Both the position numbers and the translations under genes were made by a program. From Streptomyces griseiscabiei (GTDB lineage Bacteria; Actinomycetota; Actinomycetes; Streptomycetales; Streptomycetaceae): DNA of 64,000 nucleotides. Below are positions 11,801 through 20,621 of the stretch, piece by piece (within the stretch, counting starts at the first letter, position 1; every line of letters starts with the position of its first letter). Where the stretch lies: contig NZ_JAGJBZ010000002.1 in NCBI RefSeq assembly GCF_020010925.1, positions 3,782,001 to 3,846,000 on the forward strand. Reading direction: 5' to 3'. Under the pieces are notes generated by a model, which did no database searches, had not been told where the DNA came from, and saw only the letters and a list, made by a program, of their open reading frames with translations.

Positions 11801-14800
11801 CCGGCGTCGCCTTCGTGGAGATGGCCGCCCACGCCGCCGCCCACGTCGGCTGCGCCACGGTCGAGGAACTCACCCTGGCCGCACCCCTGGTCCTCGCCGC
11901 CGACGAGGCCCGACTGCTCCGCCTGACCGTGGACGCGCCCGATCCCGAGGGCCGCCGGGCCGTGGCGCTGTACTCCCGCCCCGACGACCCCGAGTCCACC
12001 GCACCGTGGGTACGCCACGCGGGGGGCACCCTGGCCGGGACGCCCGCCTCCGCGCCGGGTGACCCCGGCCGGTGGCCGCCCGGCGACGGCGCCGAACGCC
12101 TCGACCTCGACCACCTGTACACGGACTTCGAGGCGGCCGGGGTCCACTACGGCCCGCTCTTCCAGGGCCTGCGCGCCGCCTGGCGGGTCGGCGACGAGAT
12201 CCACGCCGAGGTGGCTCTGCCCGAGCCGGTGCCGGGGACCCGCGAGAGCGGCTTCGCCGTCCACCCGGCCCTGCTCGACGCCGCGCTCCAGACGGTCGCC
12301 CTGCGCCCCGAGGGCACCGACCCCGGCCGTACGGGAAGCGTGCCGCTGCCGTTCTCGTGGCACGACGTGACGATCGCCCCCACGGCGGACCCGGTCCTGC
12401 GAGTCGTGCTCGCTCCGGCGGAGCAGGGCGGCGACGCCGTGTCGGTACGGATCACCGACCGCACCGGCCGCCCGGTCGTCACCGTCGGCGCGCTGACCCT
12501 GCGGGCGGCGGCGGGTGCTCCGGCCGCCGCCGAGCGGTCTCTGTTCCGCCTCGACTGGACCCGGCTGCCCGGCACCGAACCGTCCACCGGAACCTGGGCT
12601 GTGCTCGGCACCTCCGACGGCGGTCTGCTGCCGGCCGGCTTCCGGGCCGCGCCGTGCCCGGACCTCGCCGACGTGCCCGCCACCTCCGACGCCGTGCTGG
12701 CCCTGTGCCCGCCCGCCGAGGGCGCGGGCCCCGAAGCGGCCCGAGCCACCCTGGGCGCCGTATTGGACCTGCTCCAACGCTGGCTGGCGGAGCCGAAGTT
12801 CACCGAGACCCCCCTGGTGCTGCTCACCCGTGGCGCGGTCGACCTCACCGGCGCCCCTGCGGACCTCGCGGGCGCCGCCGTATGGGGGCTGGTGCGCACG
12901 GCCCAGCTCGAACACCCCGGCCGCTTCGTCCTGCTGGACACCGACGGCGGTGACGGCCTCGAAGCGGCACTCGCCACCGCCCTGGCCGAGGGCGAGCCCC
13001 AACTGGCCCTGCGCGACGGCACCTTGTACGTACCCCGCCTGGCCCGCCCGCCCGTCGCCGACCGGCCCGCCGGGTTCGGCCCGGAGGGCACCGTCCTCGT
13101 CACCGGCGGCGCAGGCACCCTGGGCGGACTGGTGGCCCGTCACCTGGTCACCACCCATGGCGTACGGCATCTGCTGCTGCTCGGCCGCCGGGGTGCCGCC
13201 GCCGAAGGCACGGCCTCTCTCATCGAGGAGCTGAGCGCGGCGGGAGCCGAGGTCACCGTCGCGGCGTGCGACGTGGCCGACCGGGAGGCGCTCGCCGGCT
13301 GCCTCGCGGCGATCCCTCCCGAGCATCCGCTGCGCGCCGTGGTCCACACGGCCGGCGTGCTGGACGACGGGCTGTTGACCGCACTCACCCCCGAGCGCCT
13401 GTCGGCCGTCCTGCGCCCCAAGGCCGACGGCGCCTGGAACCTGCACGAGCTGACCCGGGACCACGATCTGACGGCGTTCGTCCTGTTCTCCTCCTCCGCC
13501 GGTGTCTTCGGCAGTCCGGGCCAGTCCGCCTACGCCGCCGCCAACGCCTTCACCGACGCCCTGGCCGCAGCCCGCCACCGGGCGGGGCTGCCCGGCACCT
13601 CCCTGGCCTGGGGCCTGTGGGAGCAGCGCACCGCTCTCACCGACGGCCTCGGCGACACGGATCTGCGGCGGATGGCCCGGAGCGGGGTGCGTGCCCTGCC
13701 CAGCGAGGAGGGCCTGGCGCTGTTCGACGCCGCACTGGCGGGCGACGACCCCGTCCTCGTCCCGGTGGGCCTCGACCTGCGGGTCCGCTCCGGCGGCCCG
13801 GTGCCCCACCTGCTGCGGTCACTGGTCCGGACCCCCGCCGCCCGTCGGCGTGGCCCGGAGACCGACGCGTCGCTGCGGCCCCGGCTGGCCGCCGCGCCGG
13901 AGGCCGAACAGGGCGAGATCCTGCTGCGGCTGGTGCGGACCCAGGCGGCCGAGGTGCTCGGCCACACCGACCCGGACGCGCTGTCCGAGGGGGACGCCTT
14001 CCTGGAGAGCGGGTTCGACTCGCTGACCGCCGTCGAGTTGCGCAACCGCCTCGCCGCCGCTCTCGACCTGCGGCTGCGCCCCACCGCCGTACTCGACTCG
14101 GGAACCCCCGCCCGGCTGGCCGAGCACCTGCGGGCGGAACTGACCCGCGGTACCGCTCCCGGAGCCGGGGGACAGGCCGGAGAACCGCCGTACGACCCGG
14201 TCAGCGCCCTGTTCCGGCAGGCGTGCGAGGTGGGCCGGATCCACGAGGGCATCCAGATCCTTCAACAGGCGGCGAAGCTCCGCCCCGACTTCGGGTCCGG
14301 CCCCGAGCTGCTGAGCTCGTCCGGACGCCGTCCGGAGCTGCTGCGGCTGCACGTCCGCGACGACGCGCCCGAACTGGTCTGCTTCGCCTCGGTGGTGGCG
14401 CTCGGCGGAGCCCATCAGTACAGCCGCTTCGCGTCCGCCTTCGAGGGCCGCTACGGCGTCAGCGCGCTGGACGCGCCCGGCTTCGCCCCCGACGAGCCGC
14501 TGCCCGCAAGCATGTCCGCCCTGCTGGACTTCCAGACCGAGGTCCTCCTGCGGCGCCTCGGCGACCGGCCGAAGGTGCTGCTCGGCTCCTCGTCGGGCGG
14601 CACCCTCGCGCACGCCGCCGCCGCCCGCCTGGAGGCGCTCGGCGCCGGCCCGGCCGCCGTGGTGCTGCTGGACACCTATCTGTCCGGGGACGAGGCGATG
14701 ACCCAGTTCGACGACGTCCTGGTCAGCGGCATGTTCGAGCGCGAGGACCGGGCCGCCCCGATGGACGGCACCCGGCTGACCGCCATGGGCCGCTACTTCC

Positions 14801-15042
14801 AGCTCCTGGACGACTGGGAGCCGCCCCCCGTCGCGGCGCCCGTGCTGCTGGTGCGCGCGTCGAGCCCCCTGGCGGAACCGGCACCGGACAGCGACATCGA
14901 CTGGCGGGCCTCATGGCCGTCCGCGCATTCCGTCCTGGACGTTCCGGGAAATCACTGGTCGATGATGGAAAAGCATCTCAAAACGACGGTCGAAGCCGTC
15001 GGTGGATGGCTCAGCAAAACTGTGAAAAATGAAGGGGAGTGA
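8887..15042 (+). CDS. Terminal modular type I PKS: docking-KS-AT-DH-KR-ACP-TE
   Basis: A 2051-residue last-module PKS. ATG 8887 follows GAGGAGAGGG; a GTG at 8875 is an alternative. Residues 1-32 form a heptad-rich N-terminal docking coil that should pair with the preceding PKS. KS: Cys 205, His 340, His 380; the last His lies in KSNLTHT instead of the usual KSNIGHT. AT: the usual GQGSQW is GLGSQW (Leu 570), active Ser 655 in GHSQG, YASH at 755. DH: His 963, Asp 1131. KR: LDD motif and Tyr 1549, B-type. ACP: Ser 1712. C-terminal thioesterase: Ser 1902 in GSSSG, Asp 1929, His 2023, for macrolactone release. In a concanamycin-like pathway this module would add methoxymalonyl and form the C2-C3 double bond; the methoxymalonyl assignment is inferred from pathway and neighbours, since YASH alone does not distinguish it. 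Confidence 0.95.
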   Translation: MSTDKVVEALRASLLENERLRGENTRLRDESREPVAVVAMSCRFPGGVRTPEDLWRLLVEERDAVGEFPADRGWDAAALYDPDPDTPGTSNTREGGFLHDACGFDAGFFGISPREALAMDPQQRLLLETCWEAVERGGIDPLSLRGSRTGVYAGVMYNEYGARLARIPEDVEAFIGTGTVPSVVTGRIAYTLGLEGPAVTIDTACSSSLVALHLACQALRAGEISLALAGGVTVMSTPSLYVGFSRQRGLAPDGRSKSFAAAADGAGFGEGVGVLLLERLSDARRNGHPVLALVRGSAVNQDGASNGMTAPNGPSQQRVIQQALAAAGLSPAEVDAVEAHGTGTRLGDPIEAQALLATYGQNRPAGRPLLLGSLKSNLTHTQAAAGVGGVMKMVLAMRHGLLPRTLHLDRPTPQVDWTEGDIALLTEATPWPETDHPRRAGVSSFGASGTNAHTVLEAPPADVPADGAIRDEVPGPVAWALSAKGEAALRGQAAALHAHLTDTPQAHPLDVGFSLATARSGFADRAVVVGDDRPALLSGLAALAAGRPDPAVVSARARPGRKAVFVFPGLGSQWPGMAAGLLDESPVFTARMADCAQALAPHIDWSVTDVLRGAPGAPSLDRVDVLQPALFSVMVSLAALWRSYGVEPAAVVGHSQGEVAAACVAGALTLEDGARVVALRSRALAGLAGGGGMATVVLSAAELAPYLERRSGKVTVAAVNGPRVLVVAGPGDEVGALVDELSAEGVMAWRIPVDYASHSDDVSTVRDRLREDLSSLVPKAPAVPLLSTVDADWIGAGDLTHAYWYRNLRQTVRFHDAIRLLLDAGHRTFVEVSPHPLLTYGIGDTAADAGADDAVVLGTLRRDEGGLHRMLLALGEAHANGVAVDWRRVFDGTGARPTDLPTYAFQRTHYWLDVPAHAGDPESAGQTETGHPLLTAAVDLPDGDGVLFTGRLSPRTHPWLADHAVSGTVLLPGVAFVEMAAHAAAHVGCATVEELTLAAPLVLAADEARLLRLTVDAPDPEGRRAVALYSRPDDPESTAPWVRHAGGTLAGTPASAPGDPGRWPPGDGAERLDLDHLYTDFEAAGVHYGPLFQGLRAAWRVGDEIHAEVALPEPVPGTRESGFAVHPALLDAALQTVALRPEGTDPGRTGSVPLPFSWHDVTIAPTADPVLRVVLAPAEQGGDAVSVRITDRTGRPVVTVGALTLRAAAGAPAAAERSLFRLDWTRLPGTEPSTGTWAVLGTSDGGLLPAGFRAAPCPDLADVPATSDAVLALCPPAEGAGPEAARATLGAVLDLLQRWLAEPKFTETPLVLLTRGAVDLTGAPADLAGAAVWGLVRTAQLEHPGRFVLLDTDGGDGLEAALATALAEGEPQLALRDGTLYVPRLARPPVADRPAGFGPEGTVLVTGGAGTLGGLVARHLVTTHGVRHLLLLGRRGAAAEGTASLIEELSAAGAEVTVAACDVADREALAGCLAAIPPEHPLRAVVHTAGVLDDGLLTALTPERLSAVLRPKADGAWNLHELTRDHDLTAFVLFSSSAGVFGSPGQSAYAAANAFTDALAAARHRAGLPGTSLAWGLWEQRTALTDGLGDTDLRRMARSGVRALPSEEGLALFDAALAGDDPVLVPVGLDLRVRSGGPVPHLLRSLVRTPAARRRGPETDASLRPRLAAAPEAEQGEILLRLVRTQAAEVLGHTDPDALSEGDAFLESGFDSLTAVELRNRLAAALDLRLRPTAVLDSGTPARLAEHLRAELTRGTAPGAGGQAGEPPYDPVSALFRQACEVGRIHEGIQILQQAAKLRPDFGSGPELLSSSGRRPELLRLHVRDDAPELVCFASVVALGGAHQYSRFASAFEGRYGVSALDAPGFAPDEPLPASMSALLDFQTEVLLRRLGDRPKVLLGSSSGGTLAHAAAARLEALGAGPAAVVLLDTYLSGDEAMTQFDDVLVSGMFEREDRAAPMDGTRLTAMGRYFQLLDDWEPPPVAAPVLLVRASSPLAEPAPDSDIDWRASWPSAHSVLDVPGNHWSMMEKHLKTTVEAVGGWLSKTVKNEGE

Positions 15043-15043
15043 A

Positions 15044-15916
15044 ATGCCGGAAAACAATGCCGGTGTTGCTGAAAAGGCGCCTCGTCTCACCGTCCTGGGC
15101 GCAGGCGTCATGGGCGTCGGCATCACCGCGCTGGCGGTCGGACACGGTGTCCCGGTGACACTCATCGACGTCGACCAGGCCAAACGTGCGGAGGCGGAGG
15201 CCCGCGTCGCCCACGAACTGCGGCTCGCGCGGCTGATGGGCGCCCTGCCGGACGATCTTCCCCTCGGGCCGCTCATCATCGGTGAATCGTTGTCGGAAGC
15301 GGCCGGGTCGACCGCTGTCATCGAGGCCGTCACGGAAATAGCGGAAATCAAGGAGAAAGTGATCGCGGAGGTTTCCGCGGTCGTTTCCCCTGGTACTGTC
15401 CTGGTGTCCAACACATCGTCCATTCCCATTGACGAACTGGCCTCGGCCGCCGTGCGTCCGGCGGAACTCGTCGGCACGCATTTCATGAACCCGTCCTATC
15501 TGATCCGTACGGTCGAGGTCATCCGCGGCGCCCGCACCGGCGAGGCCGCCATGGACTCCGTACGGGCCCTGCTCACCACCCTGCGCCGTCAGCCCGTCGT
15601 GGTCCGGGACGCCCCCGGCTTCGTGACCAGCCGGGTCCTGCACCCGATGATCAACGACGCGGCCCGGGTGGTGCAGGAGGGGACCGCGACCGTCGAGGAC
15701 GTCGACGCCCTGATGCAGGGCTGCCTGGGGCACGCCACGGGTCCGCTGCGCACCGCGGACCTCATCGGCATCGACAACCTCGTCGACTCGCTGAACGTGC
15801 TGTACGAGCGCACCGGTGACAGTGGCTGCCGTCCGTGCGACCTGCTGCTGGAGAAGGTGCGGGCGGGCCATATCGGCCGGAAGTCCGGCCGTGGTTTCTA
15901 CGAATACGAGGGATGA
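15044..15916 (+). CDS. 3-hydroxyacyl-CoA dehydrogenase-type enzyme of methoxymalonyl-ACP synthesis (FkbK-like)
   Basis: A 290-residue NAD-dependent dehydrogenase of the 3-hydroxybutyryl-CoA dehydrogenase family. The N-terminal Rossmann motif is LGAGVMGVG near residues 20-28. NTSS and a GTHFMNP stretch mark the active-site half, and the C-terminal half has the usual helical dimer domain ending GRKSGRGFYEYEG. ATG 15044 lies one base after the PKS stop and follows GAAGGGGAGTGA; an upstream ATG at 15029 overlaps the PKS end and is less likely. It is followed by a discrete ACP, an acyl-CoA dehydrogenase and FkbH, the standard methoxymalonyl set, where the family oxidises glyceryl-ACP at C3. It is not the crotonyl-CoA pathway enzyme, which is a second paralogue at 35944. 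Confidence 0.9.
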   Translation: MPENNAGVAEKAPRLTVLGAGVMGVGITALAVGHGVPVTLIDVDQAKRAEAEARVAHELRLARLMGALPDDLPLGPLIIGESLSEAAGSTAVIEAVTEIAEIKEKVIAEVSAVVSPGTVLVSNTSSIPIDELASAAVRPAELVGTHFMNPSYLIRTVEVIRGARTGEAAMDSVRALLTTLRRQPVVVRDAPGFVTSRVLHPMINDAARVVQEGTATVEDVDALMQGCLGHATGPLRTADLIGIDNLVDSLNVLYERTGDSGCRPCDLLLEKVRAGHIGRKSGRGFYEYEG

Positions 15917-16191
15917 AAGCCATGACCATGCCATCCGAGGGGACCGTGGAGAAGGAACTCCTCGACTTCCTGCACCTACGCACCAAGACCGTCTGGGAGG
16001 AGGACACCGAACTCTTCGCCGCCGGCGGGCTCTCGTCCCTGTTCGCCATGGAACTCGTCGTCCACCTGGAGAAGTCCTACGGCATCGCGATCCGGGGCGC
16101 CGACCTGCGGCTGGACAACTTCCGTACCGTCACGGGAATGGCGGCACTGGTCCGCCGTCTGCGCGCGGCAGCAGGGGACGGCGGTGAGTGA
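15913..16191 (+). CDS. Discrete acyl carrier protein for methoxymalonyl-ACP (FkbJ-like)
   Basis: A small acidic carrier protein of about 92 residues. ATG 15913 overlaps the previous stop by ATGA; ATG 15922 and 15928 are also possible. The phosphopantetheine site is the Ser in GGLSSLFAMEL, where Leu replaces the usual Asp before Ser, a variant typical of the stand-alone ACPs of methoxymalonyl loci. The overlap on both sides (ATGA upstream, 8-base overlap downstream) indicates translational coupling inside the operon. Its expected role is to carry the glyceryl unit made by FkbH through two oxidations and one methylation, then donate it to the methoxymalonyl-specific AT domains. Confidence 0.9.
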   Translation: MKAMTMPSEGTVEKELLDFLHLRTKTVWEEDTELFAAGGLSSLFAMELVVHLEKSYGIAIRGADLRLDNFRTVTGMAALVRRLRAAAGDGGE

Positions 16192-17299
16192 TCCCCTCGC
16201 CGAGGCGACGGCCTCGGTCACCGGCCTCGTCGGTGACCGGGCCGGTGACTGGGACCGCTCGGGCCTGCTCCCCGCCGAACTGCTGAGAAAGCTCGGCGCC
16301 GCCGGGCAGTTGTGCACCGGTGTGCCCACCGAGTACGGCGGCCTCGGCTGGGACAGCCGCACCGGCGGCGAGTTCACCGCCCACGTCGGCAGCCTGTGCA
16401 GCTCCCTGCGCAGTGTCATGACCTCCCAGGGCATGGCCGCCTGGACCGTCGAACGGCTCGGCGACCAGGCGCAGCGCCGCGCACTGCTGCCCCGCCTCAC
16501 CTCGGGCGAACTGGCCGCCGTCGGCTTCAGCGAGAGCCAGGCCGGCAGCGATCTGTCGGGCATCGACACCCGGATCACCGTCGACGGCGACACCGTCGTG
16601 GTCGACGGCCGCAAGGTGTGGATGACGGCCGCCCACTACGCCGACCTGCTCATCGTCTTCGGACGGATGGGCGACGGCGCCGCCGCCGTGGTCGTACCCG
16701 CCCGGGCCCCGGGCGTCGACGTACGACGGGTCGCCGACCCCCTGGGCTGCCGCGCCGCCGGACACGCCGAGGTCCGCCTGGACTCCGTACGCCTCCCCGC
16801 CGACAGCGTGCTGGGCGGCGAGGGCCTGTCCCTGCCCCTGCTCGTGACCACCGCCCTGGCCTACGGACGGATGTCGGTCGCCTGGGGATGCGTCGGAATC
16901 CTGCGCGCCTGCCTGGCCGCGACCACCCGGCACGCCGCGTCCCGCGAGCAGTTCGGGCAGCCGCTGGCCCGTCACCAGCTCGTCGCCAAGCACCTGGCCG
17001 ATCTCTTCGTCGCGGAACAGGTCGCCTCCCGCGCCTGCGAACACGCCAGCCATCGCTGGGACGACGGGTCTCCCGACATGGTGGTCGCCACCATCCTCGC
17101 CAAGCACGTCAGCGCCGGCCACGCCGCCCGCGGGGCCGCGTCCGCCGTACAGGTCATGGCGTCGGCGGGAGCCCAGGACGGCCATCCGGTGGCCCGCGCC
17201 TACCGGGACGCCAAACTGATGGAGATCATCGAGGGCAGCAACGAGATGTGCGAACTCCTGCTCGCCCAGCACGCGTTGACAAGTGTGGAGCCGACATGA
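16184..17299 (+). CDS. Acyl-CoA dehydrogenase of methoxymalonyl-ACP synthesis (FkbI-like)
   Basis: A 371-residue FAD-dependent acyl-CoA dehydrogenase. It starts at GTG 16184, overlapping the ACP gene by eight bases. Visible family features are the GFSESQAGSDLSG substrate/FAD region, the KVWMTAAHYAD strand and the C-terminal IIEGSNEMCELLLAQ helix; the family's usual R.YRDA is seen as RAYRDAK. In methoxymalonyl-ACP pathways this enzyme oxidises the 2-hydroxy-3-oxo intermediate to hydroxymalonyl-ACP or prepares the C2 position; the exact step is taken from characterised homologues, not visible here. The stop overlaps the next ATG (ATGA). Confidence 0.9.
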   Translation: MSDPLAEATASVTGLVGDRAGDWDRSGLLPAELLRKLGAAGQLCTGVPTEYGGLGWDSRTGGEFTAHVGSLCSSLRSVMTSQGMAAWTVERLGDQAQRRALLPRLTSGELAAVGFSESQAGSDLSGIDTRITVDGDTVVVDGRKVWMTAAHYADLLIVFGRMGDGAAAVVVPARAPGVDVRRVADPLGCRAAGHAEVRLDSVRLPADSVLGGEGLSLPLLVTTALAYGRMSVAWGCVGILRACLAATTRHAASREQFGQPLARHQLVAKHLADLFVAEQVASRACEHASHRWDDGSPDMVVATILAKHVSAGHAARGAASAVQVMASAGAQDGHPVARAYRDAKLMEIIEGSNEMCELLLAQHALTSVEPT

Positions 17300-18453
17300 G
17301 CGACAAGACCGGCCCCGGCACGCCGGCCCTCGTGAAGTGCCTGGTCTGGGACCTCGACAACACCCTCTGGCAGGGCACGCTGCTGGAGGACGCGGAGGTA
17401 CGGCTGCCCGAGGCGATACGGGCGGCGATCGTCGAACTCGACGCGCGGGGCGTCCTGCAGTCCGTCTGCAGCCGCAACGACCACGACCTGGCCTGGGCCC
17501 GACTCGAAGAGCTGGGCGTCGCCGAGTACTTCGTCCTGCCCGAGATCGGCTGGGGTCCCAAGTCCGAGGCGGTCCGGCGGATCGCCGAGGGCCTGAACTT
17601 CGCCCACCGGACCATCGCCTTCATCGACGACCAGCCCACCGAACGGGCCGAGGTCGCCTACCACCTCCCGGAGGTCCGCTGCTACCCGGCCGAGGAGGCG
17701 GTCACCCTCACCGGCCTGCCCGAGTTCAGCCCCGCCGTGAGCACGGTGGACTCCCGGCGCCGGCGCGAGATGTACCAGGCCGGTTTCCGCAGGGAGACCG
17801 AACGGTCCGCCCACGAGGGCCCCGACGAGGAGTTCCTCCGCTCCCTCGGCCTGGTCATGCGCATCGGACGGGCCACCGAGGAGGAGATCACCAGGGTCGA
17901 GGAACTCACCCTGCGCACCAGCCAGATGAACGCCACCGGCGTGCACTACTCCGACCGGACACTGCGCGAGCTGTCGGCCGACCCCGGCCACGAGGTCCTG
18001 GTCACGACCCTCACCGACCGGTTCGGACCGCACGGGGCCGTCGGCGTCACGCTGGTCGAGAAGCACGCGTCCGTGTGGCACCTGAAGCTGCTCGCCACCT
18101 CCTGCCGCGTGGTCTCCTTCGGCGCCGGATCGGTCATCCTGAACTGGCTCGTGGACCAGGCCGCCGCGGCCGACGTGCATCTCGTGGCCGACTTCCGGCG
18201 GACGGACCGCAACCGCATGATGGAGGTCGCCTACCGGTTCGCGGGCTTCGACGAAGAGCCCTGCGCCTGCCGCGACGCCGTGCGGACCGCGCCGGCACGG
18301 GCGGCGGAGACAGCGGAACAGCGGGAGACGACGGAGGTCGAACGTCTGCATCTCGTCGCCGCGCCCCGGACCCCCTCCACGACGGTCCGGCTGATCGCGC
18401 CCGATCTGACGGGGCGGCCCGCCACCGACACCTCGGTCGTGGCCCCTGCGTGA
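17296..18453 (+). CDS. fkbH: FkbH family: glyceryl-ACP synthase (HAD phosphatase/transferase)
   Basis: A 385-residue protein with the HAD nucleophile motif WDLDNTLWQG near residues 18-27, SRNDH, and the later acidic motif FIDDQPTERAEV, all diagnostic of FkbH. A second domain contains RTSQMNATG and FGPHGAVGV, the usual C-terminal acyltransferase-like half. The family takes 1,3-bisphosphoglycerate, removes phosphate and loads the glyceryl group on the discrete ACP. ATG 17296 overlaps the acyl-CoA dehydrogenase stop. The last roughly 35 residues are low-complexity and poorly conserved in appearance. This is the last gene of the plus-strand PKS operon; a strong hairpin follows within 30 bases. 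Confidence 0.93.
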   Translation: MSDKTGPGTPALVKCLVWDLDNTLWQGTLLEDAEVRLPEAIRAAIVELDARGVLQSVCSRNDHDLAWARLEELGVAEYFVLPEIGWGPKSEAVRRIAEGLNFAHRTIAFIDDQPTERAEVAYHLPEVRCYPAEEAVTLTGLPEFSPAVSTVDSRRRREMYQAGFRRETERSAHEGPDEEFLRSLGLVMRIGRATEEEITRVEELTLRTSQMNATGVHYSDRTLRELSADPGHEVLVTTLTDRFGPHGAVGVTLVEKHASVWHLKLLATSCRVVSFGAGSVILNWLVDQAAAADVHLVADFRRTDRNRMMEVAYRFAGFDEEPCACRDAVRTAPARAAETAEQRETTEVERLHLVAAPRTPSTTVRLIAPDLTGRPATDTSVVAPA

Positions 18454-18478
18454 GGTTCCCCCTGCCGAGGACAGCACA

Positions 18479-18516
18479 CGGCGGGCTCCCGGACTACCTC
18501 GTCCGGGAGCCCGCCG
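18479..18516. terminator. Bidirectional intrinsic terminator
   Basis: A perfect 16-bp inverted repeat with a six-base loop (tacctc): left arm 18479-18494 begins CGGCGGGCTCCCGG, right arm 18501-18516. It lies 26 bases after the fkbH stop and 59 bases before the end of the convergent rmlB gene. No U-tract, which is common in Streptomyces terminators. Confidence 0.85.
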
Positions 18517-18574
18517 CCGACTCGTACGAACATGGGCGCGGCCGGTCCGCCAGGAGCGCACCGGCCACGCGCTC

Positions 18575-19555
18575 TCAGGCGGGCTGCCGGCGCTTGAGGG
18601 GCTCCCACCAGTCCCGGTTGTCGCGATACCAGGCGAAGGTCTCGGCCAGCCCGGACTCGAAGTCGTGCCGCGGACGGTAGCCCAACTCGGTCCGCGACCT
18701 GGTGCAGTCGATCGCATAGCGCCTGTCGTGGCCCTTGCGGTCCGGTACCCGCCGTACGCGCGCCCAGGACGCGCCGACTGCCGCGAGCAGCCGCGCGGTC
18801 AGCTCCCGGTTGCTCAGCTCGATACCGCCGCTGATGTTGTAGACACGGCCCGCGACACCGCCGGCGCGGACCAGCTCGACGGCCGCGCAGTGGTCCTCGA
18901 CGTGCAGCCAGTCGCGCCGGTTGAGCCCGTCGCCGTACAGCGGGACGTCACCACCGTCGAGCAGCGTCGTGAGGAACAGCGGGATGATCTTCTCGGGGAA
19001 CTGCCGCGGCCCGTAGTTGTTGCTGCACCGGGTGACCCGCACGTCGAGGCCGTGGGTGCGGTGGTACGCCAGGGCCAGCAGGTCCGAGGCCGCCTTGGAG
19101 GCGGCGTAGGGGGAGTTGGGGTCGAGGGGGTCCCGCTCGGTGCGGGAGCCGCTCTCCACCGAGCCGTAGACCTCGTCCGTGGACACGTGCACGAAGCGGT
19201 CGACGCCGTGTCGCAGCGCGGCGTCCAGCAGGGTCTGGGTGCCCATGACGTTGGTGCGCACGAAAGCGTCGGCGGAGGCGATCGAGCGGTCCACATGGGA
19301 CTCGGCGGCGAAGTGCACCACCTGGTCGGCCTGTCGCATCAGCTTGTCGACGAGGGGGGCGTCGCAGATGTCGCCCCGGACGAATGTCAGCCGGGGATCG
19401 CCGAGATTGAGATTGTCCAGGCTCCCGGCGTAGGTCAGGCTGTCCAGCACCGTGACCTGGGACACCCCGCCGCGCTGTGCGGTGTCGCCCGCGAGCAGCA
19501 TCCGTACATAGGCGGAGCCGATGAAGCCGGCGGCGCCGGTGACCAGCAGATTCAC
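18575..19555 (-). CDS. rmlB: dTDP-glucose 4,6-dehydratase
   Basis: A 326-residue extended SDR enzyme that converts dTDP-glucose to dTDP-4-keto-6-deoxyglucose. It shows the NAD motif TGAAGFIGS near residues 5-13, the STDEVYGS catalytic segment and the SPYAASKAASD YxxxK motif, followed by NNYGPRQFPEK and GDGLNRRDWLHVEDH, all characteristic of RmlB. The start is GTG 19555, which overlaps the rmlA stop (GTGA), so rmlA-rmlB are translationally coupled. The 5' extension of the open frame beyond 19555 is inside rmlA and non-homologous. The enzyme feeds the deoxysugar branch read from the genes to the right. Confidence 0.95.
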   Translation of the reverse strand: MNLLVTGAAGFIGSAYVRMLLAGDTAQRGGVSQVTVLDSLTYAGSLDNLNLGDPRLTFVRGDICDAPLVDKLMRQADQVVHFAAESHVDRSIASADAFVRTNVMGTQTLLDAALRHGVDRFVHVSTDEVYGSVESGSRTERDPLDPNSPYAASKAASDLLALAYHRTHGLDVRVTRCSNNYGPRQFPEKIIPLFLTTLLDGGDVPLYGDGLNRRDWLHVEDHCAAVELVRAGGVAGRVYNISGGIELSNRELTARLLAAVGASWARVRRVPDRKGHDRRYAIDCTRSRTELGYRPRHDFESGLAETFAWYRDNRDWWEPLKRRQPA

Positions 19556-20460
19556 AGCCCCTCCGAAGGAAGCGGACGCACGATGCCCGCCTTGCGCAGG
19601 CGCGCCCGCTCCACGACGTACTCGCCGTAGGGCGAATTGCCCATGCTCGCACCCAGCGCTTGGCAGTCGTCCGGGTCGATGTATCCCATGTGCATGGCGA
19701 TCTCCTCGATGCAGCCGAGGCGGGTGCCCTGCCTGCGCTGCGTGTCCCTCACGAAAGTGCCCGCTTCGAGCAGGGATTCGTGAGTGCCGGTGTCCAGCCA
19801 CGTGACGCCCCTGCCGAGCCACACCAGTTCGGCGGTGCCCATCCTCAGGTAGACGCGCAGCAGGTCGGTGATCTCCAACTCGCCCCGGGGGGACGGCTCC
19901 AGGTCTCTGGCGATGTCCGTGACCTGGGCGTCGAAGAAGTACATCCCAGGGATGGCGAGCTTCGAGCGCGGATTGAGGGGCTTCTCCTCGATGGAGACGA
20001 GTTCGCCCTGCGCGTCGATCTCGGCGACTCCGAACCGCTGCGGGTCGGCCACCTCGTGGCCGAACAGCACACAGCCACCCATCTTGAGCGCCGTGCGCCG
20101 CAGCATGGCGGGCAGGTTGGCGCCGTGGAAGAGATTGTCGCCGAGGACCAGCGCGCACTGCTCGCCGCGGATGTGGTTCTCCCCCACGAGGAAGGCGTCG
20201 GCGATGCCGCGTGGCTCGTCCTGCGCGGCGTATTCGAGGGACAGCCCCAGCTGCCGGCCGTCGCCCAGAAGCGCCTGGAAGGCGGGGAGGTCGGCAGGGC
20301 GCGTGATGACGAGGATGTCCCGGATGCCCGCCAACATGAGCATGGAGAGCGGGTAGTAGATCATCGGCTTGTCGTAGACCGGCGCGAGTTGTTTGGAACC
20401 CGCGAACGTGAGGGGCTGCAGGCGGGTGCCGTTGCCGCCCGCCAGGATGATCCCCTTCAT
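19552..20460 (-). CDS. rmlA: Glucose-1-phosphate thymidylyltransferase
   Basis: A 302-residue nucleotidyltransferase. The N-terminus has GGNGTRLQPLT and the KQLAPVYDKPMIYYPLS stretch that defines RmlA; later FHGANLP, VEEKP-like SIEEKPLNPRS and WLDTGTHESL are also present. It makes dTDP-D-glucose from glucose-1-phosphate and dTTP. ATG 20460 begins with MKGIILAGG, the usual family start. It is upstream of and overlaps rmlB. The 160-base gap to the carbamoyltransferase contains a repeat-like sequence (20577-20626), so whether these genes share one transcript with the carbamoyltransferase is open. Confidence 0.95.
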   Translation of the reverse strand: MKGIILAGGNGTRLQPLTFAGSKQLAPVYDKPMIYYPLSMLMLAGIRDILVITRPADLPAFQALLGDGRQLGLSLEYAAQDEPRGIADAFLVGENHIRGEQCALVLGDNLFHGANLPAMLRRTALKMGGCVLFGHEVADPQRFGVAEIDAQGELVSIEEKPLNPRSKLAIPGMYFFDAQVTDIARDLEPSPRGELEITDLLRVYLRMGTAELVWLGRGVTWLDTGTHESLLEAGTFVRDTQRRQGTRLGCIEEIAMHMGYIDPDDCQALGASMGNSPYGEYVVERARLRKAGIVRPLPSEGL

Positions 20461-20621
20461 CGCGCCACGCTCCCTCGTGATCGGTGTTCGGCCATCGTCG
20501 GGACCCGTCCCAAGCCGTTCTCATGCGCGTCTCGGGGGAGCGGGGCCGACGACCGGCGCGGGGGACTTCGAGCAGGGCCATCGCGTGTTCGGGATCGGTC
20601 CGGTCTCTTACATGACGGGCG